Both the position numbers and the translations under genes were made by a program. The notes below the pieces were generated by a model. The model was not told where the DNA came from. It did not search any database and saw nothing but the letters and a program-made list of their open reading frames with translations. From positions 2,926,584-2,990,583 of the forward strand of contig VXAZ01009309.1 in assembly GCA_013399875.1 (NCBI GenBank): DNA of 64,000 nucleotides. Reading direction: 5' to 3'. This DNA is from Gymnorhina tibicen. Taxonomy: Eukaryota > Chordata > Aves > Passeriformes > Artamidae. Positions 37,517 through 64,000 of the stretch are shown in pieces (positions within the stretch are counted from its first letter, which is position 1; each line of letters begins with the position of its first letter).

Positions 37517-39275
37517 ACAGCGGTCCCAGGGGATCCCAGCCCCGTTTGGCTCCATCCCCTGCAAATCCCAAGTACCTCTGGCCACTGCTGCACCCGTGAT
37601 CCGTGTTCACTTCTCCAGGTGCTTCAGGGGAAGTGGCGGAGGTGACAGGAAAGAAGAAATGTGGATGTCTGGAAGCGTTTCTCTGCTGCTGCCGGCCCTC
37701 GGGCGGGCTTCGCAAGAGGAAGTTTTATTTGAGAGCACAAACGTTTGTGCTCAAACACCTGCTCCCGAGGGTCACTTCTACCTCCTCTCAGAGGACGCCA
37801 AAGCCACGGAGCCACCAGCGACCACGGCTGCCGGCCCAGCCAGTCCCTCACGCAATCACTCCTCTTTTGGTTCCTTTTTTTCAGCTTGATTTGACAGATT
37901 CGCTTCAAAACCAGCGTGGGAATACAAACGACACGTTCAGTCCAGATCAGCTCCTGGCTTTACAGCATCCAGGAGAAGATCAGTGCTGTATTATCACAAG
38001 TGCCGGGCTCAGCTTGAGAACAAAAGCCCAGCTCAGGCTGTGGCTCCGTGGGGCATTGTCACAGCTCTGCCACACCCCAAAGCCACTTCTCTCCCACCCT
38101 CACCTTACCAGCCGTGAATTCATTCTTCCTGGCACTGTTTTTCAGGAGGAAGAAGCAGTTTGGGGATGAGTGAAACTCCTGAGGGCCGGTGCCTCTTCCG
38201 CTGCATCCCTCCTTTATCCTCGTGGGTGTGATGGGAACGCGGCCATCCCTTCTGAAAGGCTGGGGAACCACGTCCCAGAGGCTTTCAGCACATCCCTTAA
38301 CCCCTCTCCGGGTCAGCAGAGCCACTGCTGCTCCCCTTCTCCGCAGATTTTAGGAAGAGCTCATCCCTGGGCTTGTCAAGTGGTCACTCCCCTCCTCAGA
38401 TTTTTGGCCACCGCTGTAAATCTGGCCACGGACCCACCTGGGCTTCACAGAAGACCCGAATTTCCTCCTCTATGTGTGTGTGTGTGTGTAGCTGCGCTCC
38501 TCCAGCTCCCAGCTCGTGTGGCCCACCGAACACAACCCGTGCCCATCTGGCTTTTACTGATCCCTGGCGGTCCTGAGCCTGCAGCGTGCTGGAACAGAGG
38601 GTCTCGGGACCTGTCAGCAGGCAGGAGCGCGTCCCAGCTGAATTAATACAAAGAGGGATGTGTACATCTGTTGTTACAGCACTGCGAGAGTGGAGTTATT
38701 AGGAAATCAGCCTCTAATTGCCCTCTTAATGATTCTAACTCCTCCGCACTCGCTCAGAACCGTCTCCATTGTATCAGGTACAAAAAGAGCAGCCTCGCTG
38801 ACGTGGTTTATGGCTTTATTAAAACCCGGGGTTTCGTGTTAGCCACCGCCAGCTCCTCAGTTGTATTCCCCCAGTGAAGGAAATGTGTGTGTTGGTGTGG
38901 GTCCAAGGCAATTTGTAAACACAAAGTATTAAAAGGCTCAACAATTCGAAAAAGTTTTAATTGGGAACTCAACAAATTGCTCCGCGAGTTCTTAATGCTC
39001 CAATATGGAGCTCTCTGATAATGAGGAGCTAATTAAGGGGCCAGGATTCAGGTTTTTTATGATAACTGTCTCCGTATGGGCTCAGCACTCGGTGCTTGCA
39101 GAACTAATGAAGGTCAGGGAAGCAACAGCAAAGGAGGAAAGGGAAATTTTTAGCTCTCAGAGTTGTGAGGATGCTAAGCAACAGCCAGGGTTTGTGCCTG
39201 GCTTCTAGGCCAGGTGCTGAGTGAGCTTCATTTAATTCCTGGGACAGGCTGGGGAAGTGTTCCTGCAGCTCTGGG
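37517..39275. other. Unique intergenic sequence
   Basis: No gene recognised. A (GT)n run lies at 38473-38490. The stretch 38640-39010 is AT-rich with many TAAT-type motifs. Confidence 0.5.
38640..39010. promoter_or_regulatory. AT-rich island, candidate conserved element 3' of OLFM1
   Basis: About 370 bases of low GC with ctaattgccctcttaatg, gtttatggctttatta, attaaaaggctc and ttaattggg; no repeat signature. It resembles a conserved noncoding element; not testable here. Confidence 0.22.
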
Positions 39276-39355
39276 CTGCATTTCACAGCCCAGACCTCCA
39301 TTTCATGGCCCAAACCTGCATTTCACAGCCCAAACCTGCATTTCACAGCCCAGAG
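39276..39355. repeat. 20-bp tandem repeat
   Basis: Four copies of ctgcatttcacagcccaaac with few changes. Confidence 0.95.
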
Positions 39356-39552
39356 CTGGGCAGGATGCCCTGGGATGGGCTGAGGGCTCCAGGGAAGGGG
39401 GCTGGATCAGAGCCGAGGGCAGGGAAAGACCATGGGTTGGTGAAGTGCAGGAACGAGAGCAAATCCCATCAAGGTGCCCCCTTCATCCCCAGGCAGGTGT
39501 GACCCAGCTGGAGGGCACCGGTCCCCGTTACTCAGGATGAAGGCAAAATTAA

Positions 39553-39826
39553 ATCATGGAATGGTTTGGGTTGGAAGGGACCGCAAAGATCATCCAGTTC
39601 CACCCCGTGCCATGGGCAGGGACTCCTCCACTGTCCCAGGGTGCTCCAAGCCCTGTCCAACCTAGCCTTGGACACTTCCAGGGATCCAGGAGCAGCCACA
39701 GCTTTGCCAGGGCCTCCCCACCCTCACAGGACAACCTTCTCCCTCATATCTCATGCAAATCTCCCCTCTTTCAGTTTCAAGCCGTTCCCCCTTTATCCTG
39801 TCATTCACAAAAATTCCCTCTCCATC
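39553..39826 (-). mobile_element. CR1 LINE 3' fragment, best preserved in window
   Basis: Antisense CR1 of about 270 bases: atcatggaatggtttgggtt, gaccgcaaagatcatccag, gccatgggcagggac, ccctgtccaacctagccttg, ending in the ctttcagtttcaagccgttc stretch. 5'-truncated, no ORF. Confidence 0.95.
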
Positions 39827-39959
39827 AAATCCGTCCCGGCTACGGAGCTGGGGCTCGGCTGGTGGGGCTGGGAGCAGCTCGGGTCCCGCAGCAAGGCCCT
39901 CCCAAATCCCTGGAGCAGGGCTTCCCAAAGGAATACCTCGGCAAATATTGACAGCACAT

Positions 39960-40440
39960 AAACAGAACCGCGGTCAGATGTTCCTCCGGAGCTGCTCACC
40001 GACTCCCAGGACTAAATTTGGACCAACAAGCCTCGTGCATCAAATAATTAAGTCATAGGCTATAGAAAGCAATCCTCTGGGACGTTCTTGTCTTCGAGTG
40101 GCTCATCCAGTCCCGATCCAACCCATGCCATTAAGTGCACGGCCATATGGCATCCATTTATAGGATGCTGCACTGCAGGCAGGCAGGACGAAGGTGCACC
40201 CCTCGAAGCACTTCTCCCATCTCATTAACTTCGGGTACATGTTCCACGGGAGCTGCTCGGGCTCTGGCGCGTCCAAGGACATTTTGTGCCGCGGAGCCTT
40301 TGTCTTAAATGAATTGCACTCGGAAAATTAGAATCTAAACGCGGCCGTGCCCTAAAGCGAGCAGCATTATTTTGCCTTTCTGTAACTCGATTTATTCCTG
40401 CGGATCGATGCTCTGAAGCAGGCGTGTTCTTTTGTCCCCG
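39960..40440. promoter_or_regulatory. Unique island with homeodomain-like motifs
   Basis: Sequence with aataattaagtcatagg, a TTAAGTGC (NKX2-like) core near 40133, an E-box CATATG near 40146, ttataggatg and ttaaatgaattgc; no repeat. Candidate enhancer, composition-based only. Confidence 0.22.
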
Positions 40441-41713
40441 GCTCCTGCCTAATGGCCACGCTGGCTGCGGGGAGTTTGGCGCAGGGTGGTGCTGGTGTGG
40501 GCTGTGCAGGCTGCAGTGGTGCCCTGCCTGGAGCCTCTCCCCAAAACTGGGCACGCCGGCTGGGACAAACCCTGTGACCGCCTGCGGAGGCCTTGGAGAG
40601 GAACCACCTCCTCGTTAGAACATCTCCTAGGGCGGAAGGCACGAAGCCTGGCTGCTGGGACGACAAACCACAGCAAGGAGCAATCCAGCGCGTGGCACAG
40701 CCAGGATTCCCACCCGCTTTTCCACCCTGAAGCCCTCGAGGAGCTGGGCAGGAGCAGTTCCAGTGCGAAGCCCAGCCCCGGTGCCATCATCAGCCTCTGT
40801 CCCATCGACTGCAGCACCCCTGGATCCACTCTGACCCTTACCAAACCAGTGTGCTGCCCTTCAGTGAGTTTGCACTGCAGAAATACATTAATTAAGCAGA
40901 AATGACTGCAGGTGCCTTCCCGCTGTTTGGCTTAACAGATTTCTGCCGTGCACCGAGGATCAATACTGCTGCCAATTACACAGTGGGTCTCCAGCCCCCC
41001 TTTCTGAGCTTCTTGGAGGGAAAAACCACTGCTAAATAGCAAAGTTCTCCACAAACCTGGCAGTCCAGAGCGCTGGAATTACAGAGTGTAGCAGAGGAAT
41101 GAGTCCTCAGAGAGCTGTCCCCATTCTGCATCCAGCCAAGGCTTCAGAGAGAGCGGCAGTGCTGACTCAGGGCAGCCTCCCAGCCCCGCGGAACCGCCCG
41201 GAACCCCTTCACGGGGAGGACTGCTCGGTGCTCGTGGTTCCATCCAGCTCTGAGAAACCACATTACGCCGGTTTTTGGTTTCCCTTTCCCTCCTCCTGCT
41301 GAAGAGCCCGGCGGGGAGCTGCTGCAAAAGCCGAGAGGCTGAAATCCGAACGTGCAGCTCGCAGCGAACACCGATCGCTGCTGCTCAATTTCCTGACCTT
41401 GGTGATCCCTGCTCCTTCCCGGGGCCCTAAACCTTCCATCTGCCGAGCCCTAAGGCTGAGCCTCACGGGGCCACTCGGCTGAAAAATTTGTCCTTCCTGG
41501 TGGTGCTAAACGGGGTCACTTCTGTGGGGGGAGAGGCAACAAAGGTCTCACGCCACCCCAGCGAGCCCTTTGCAGCTTGCACAGGGACCACGCCCCGGCT
41601 GCCCTCGAGAGCCAGCTCAGGGGGCTCCCTGGAGGGGTAGGAAAGGTGCTGTCCCTTCACCTGCAGCTGGCTGGAGTGGGAATTGCTAAATATTGTTCTC
41701 CTGGGCGTGCAGG
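40441..41713. other. Unique intergenic sequence
   Basis: GC-rich, no gene, repeat or clear motif recognised. Confidence 0.45.
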
Positions 41714-42115
41714 GGAGAGATGGGACCCCACATCTCACAGCAGAGAGAGATGAGACCCCAATTCTCACACCTGGGGGGAAATGGGACCTCCCATCTCACA
41801 CCAGATGGAGATGGAACCCCAAATCTCACACCAGGGAGAGATGGGATCTCCCATCTCACACCAGATGGAGATGGAACCCCAAATCTCACACCAGGGAGAG
41901 ATGGGATCTCCCATCTCACACCAGATGGAGATGGAACCCCAAATCTCACACCAGGGAGAGATGAGACCCCAAATCTCACACCAGGTGGAGCTGGAACCCC
42001 AAATCTCATATCAGAGAAAGTTAAGACCCCACACCTCACACCAGATGGAGATGGAACCCCAAATCTCACACCAGAGGAAGATAAGACCCCACACCTCACA
42101 CCAGAGGGAGATGAG
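41714..42115. repeat. 30-bp minisatellite with 60-bp higher order
   Basis: About 13 copies of a 30-bp unit (atctcacaccagatggagat then ggaaccccaa). Two variants alternate in the middle (41780-41970), giving a 60-bp super-unit. Because 30 is a multiple of three, long open frames appear on both strands; these are not genes. Confidence 0.95.
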
Positions 42116-42685
42116 CATCCTGCAGCCCTGGGAGGGCCCTGCTTTGGCAGGACCAGGAGGGCTGATGGTGCTGGGTGCCCAGCCCCCAGCAGCAGCAGTC
42201 GCTCTTTGGAACAAGTTAAATAAAAGAGATTTTTACCTGCACGAGCCTGTAGCAAGCTCAGGGTGGGGAGCACTCCAAGAATCCAAGAAGGAATGGGATC
42301 CAGTTGCACTCTGGCACTCCAAAGCAGTGTCTGCAGCTCCAGTGAAGGTGACAGATGACGAGGTGTCCTCCTGTTGTGGCACCAACACCAGACACTCTCT
42401 GTCCCTGAGGGGGCGGCCGGACCCTGCCCACAGCAGGAGCAGCCACAGGATTTCATCTCCTTGAAGCAGGGCCTGCTCCAGGTGAAAATGGGAGGGGAAT
42501 CCCTGCAGAGCAGAGAGCCAGCCCTCCGTCCTCCCAGCCCCCAGCCCCGGCTACACATCAGGAAATGTTCCCTGGAAGGCAACTCAGGATGGCTGCTCAA
42601 CATTTACCCAAAGAAACCCCACAAAAATTCCTGTTCTCCCTCCCCTGCACTCTCTCACTCACACAGAGAAGACAACAAACAAAGC
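42116..42685. other. Flank between minisatellite and OLFM1 3' end
   Basis: GC-rich unique sequence; no gene, repeat or known motif recognised. Confidence 0.5.
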
Positions 42686-42704
42686 GGGGAAGTCTCCTAA
42701 TAGT

Positions 42705-42710
42705 TTTATT
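42705..42710 (-). terminator. Distal poly(A) signal AATAAA of OLFM1
   Basis: TTTATT on the plus strand, about 1.16 kb after the stop codon, at the point where the AT-rich 3' UTR gives way to GC-rich flank. Confidence 0.75.
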
Positions 42711-42935
42711 GTTCCTTAGATAACTGTGGATAGTACAAAGTTTTCCTCTTAAAAAAAAAATTAATTACCTTCACACTTCCATAAACAAAGCTTCCCATGG
42801 GAATCTGCCGCCACAGAATCTCCACGGAAGCGATTTCCAACCACCATAATGCTATGCAGATAGTCTAACAGTAAGAGAATATTCCTGTAATTATCAACAT
42901 GAAATTGATTACCTGTGTATAAGGGTGAACACTGA

Positions 42936-42977
42936 TCTCTTTTTTTTTTTCTTTTTTTTTTCTTTTTTTTTTCTTTT
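42936..42977. repeat. T9C-type tract in OLFM1 3' UTR
   Basis: Four runs of 8-10 T separated by single C on the plus strand, that is G-interrupted A runs in the mRNA. Low-complexity expansion within the 3' UTR. Confidence 0.9.
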
Positions 42978-43772
42978 TGCCTTTTTAGAAACGAAAGAAC
43001 CATCATTTGGTTAAACCCCAACTACGTCATCGCATTTACAACATTCATTGCATAAACTGGACATACAAAGTTTCGCCACCTCTGGTAAATAACAGACATA
43101 CATTGTACAATATAGTTGCTGAATACATAAGTTCAAACAATATGGGTACAACAACTTGTTCATAATACATACTTAAACCATCGTGTTTAATAAGTTACTA
43201 AGACACAGATCCCATGAGCTACTTCGGGTCTCAGCACAGTTAATCTAAGTGACAGGAACACAGTTGAGAGAGACAGTAGCTGCAATGGAAGGCGAAGAAA
43301 ACTAACCTGGGCTAGGTCTTGTTGAGCCAGCCAGAGCTCCTCACGGGTCAGCTTCTCCCGCTTTTCCTTCCCGCGCATCCATCGCAGCTGCCCGTGGCGC
43401 CGGGGAACGTCCATGCAACCCACGCACGGAGGAGAGCGAGGCTCCCGAGGGTGAACTTCCAACAGTCATTGCCTTACTGCTTGAGGATGGACTCTAGGTT
43501 TGCTATCGGAACGGAAACGAAACAAAACCCCAAACTGAAGTGGTTCTCTGAGTGCAGTTCCAGCTGCAAGTACATGGTTACTCGTGAGTCTATAACGCAG
43601 GGCCAGACTTCTAGAAATGTAGAGGTAATGCTGATCTGTCAGGTTTATGCTGAAGAATCCTCCATGATGTTGGTCTTAATTTTGGCAGCTGTTTATATGT
43701 TTACTTATTTAAAGTATGTTTCCTTACGAGCTTTCTTTTTTTTTTAAATTAGTTTCTCCCTTTTTTTTCCTT

Positions 43773-43778
43773 TTTATT
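43773..43778 (-). terminator. Proximal AATAAA in OLFM1 3' UTR
   Basis: A second canonical hexamer about 90 bases after the stop codon, inside a T/A-rich stretch. It could give a very short 3' UTR, but its homopolymer surroundings make it less certain. Confidence 0.35.
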
Positions 43779-43866
43779 TAATTTTTTTTTTTAAATTTTC
43801 ACTTTCATTTAATTAATTAATTTTTTTTTTCCCCCCCTCCAAACCCAGTTTCTAACCAAGGCCGGG

Positions 43867-64000
<20,134 letters not shown>

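Larger units (their letters stand above)
42686..43866 (-). other. OLFM1: 3' UTR of long OLFM1 transcripts
   Basis: About 1.2 kb of AT-rich sequence between the TAG at 43867 and the AATAAA at 42705-42710. The composition drops sharply from the GC-rich exon. It holds a proximal AATAAA (43773-43778), long T/A runs just after the stop (about 43738-43832), and an A-rich tract at 42936-42977. The 3' end is inferred from the poly(A) signal; no open frame of interest is present. Confidence 0.85.

Noticed and set aside
37292..37593. Asp/Gly-rich or Met/Val-rich ORFs
   Set aside because: Translations of the (CAC/CAT)n microsatellite.
41686..42603. 305-codon minus-strand ORF
   Set aside because: Its open frame is due to the 30-bp tandem unit; the sequence is a 10-residue repeat with no family resemblance.

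Overview
The window is vertebrate nuclear DNA, almost certainly from a bird and possibly a songbird. The evidence is a scatter of short CR1-type LINE 3' ends (about a dozen, both orientations), GC-rich sequence with many minisatellites as on avian microchromosomes, and a segment resembling a passerine LTR. It is a draft assembly: there is a 31-base N gap at 17634-17664 and a single N at 5879 beside a suspicious tandem duplication.

The one protein-coding gene I can support is OLFM1 (noelin-1/pancortin), on the minus strand and filling 42.7-64 kb. Six coding exons with canonical GT-AG borders join into an open frame of 485 codons plus stop: 63726-63875, 61802-61951, 56571-56726, 53896-54115, 47549-47655 and 43867-44541. 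Intron phases are 0, 0, 0, 1, 0. The product is a secreted, disulfide-linked neuronal glycoprotein: an N-terminal segment with a signal-like hydrophobic stretch, a cysteine-bearing tetramerisation region, a coiled coil, and a C-terminal olfactomedin beta-propeller ending in SDEL. Intron 3 also carries the alternative terminal exon of the short (Y-type) isoform. It begins at 54732 with one glycine codon and a TAA, and has its own poly(A) signal. The 3' UTR of the long form runs to a poly(A) signal at 42705-42710. The second known N-terminal exon of OLFM1 (the other signal-peptide form) is not in the window and should lie beyond base 64000.

Bases 1 to about 42.7 kb are the 3' flank of OLFM1. 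I recognise no protein or RNA gene there. The flank holds unique sequence, CR1 fragments, an LTR-like element (6513-7170) followed by an AT-rich tract, minisatellites with units of 51, 40, 30, 28 and 13 bp, a (CAC/CAT)n tract, an orphan CpG-rich patch (about 36510-36960), and several AT-rich islands full of TAAT-type motifs that look like candidate enhancers.

The most useful leads are in OLFM1 itself: the one-codon Y exon; a CpG-rich, CRE-rich patch in intron 2 next to a potential 8-codon first exon that would splice in phase to exon 3 and give a form without signal peptide; and overlapping upstream ORFs in the 5' leader.
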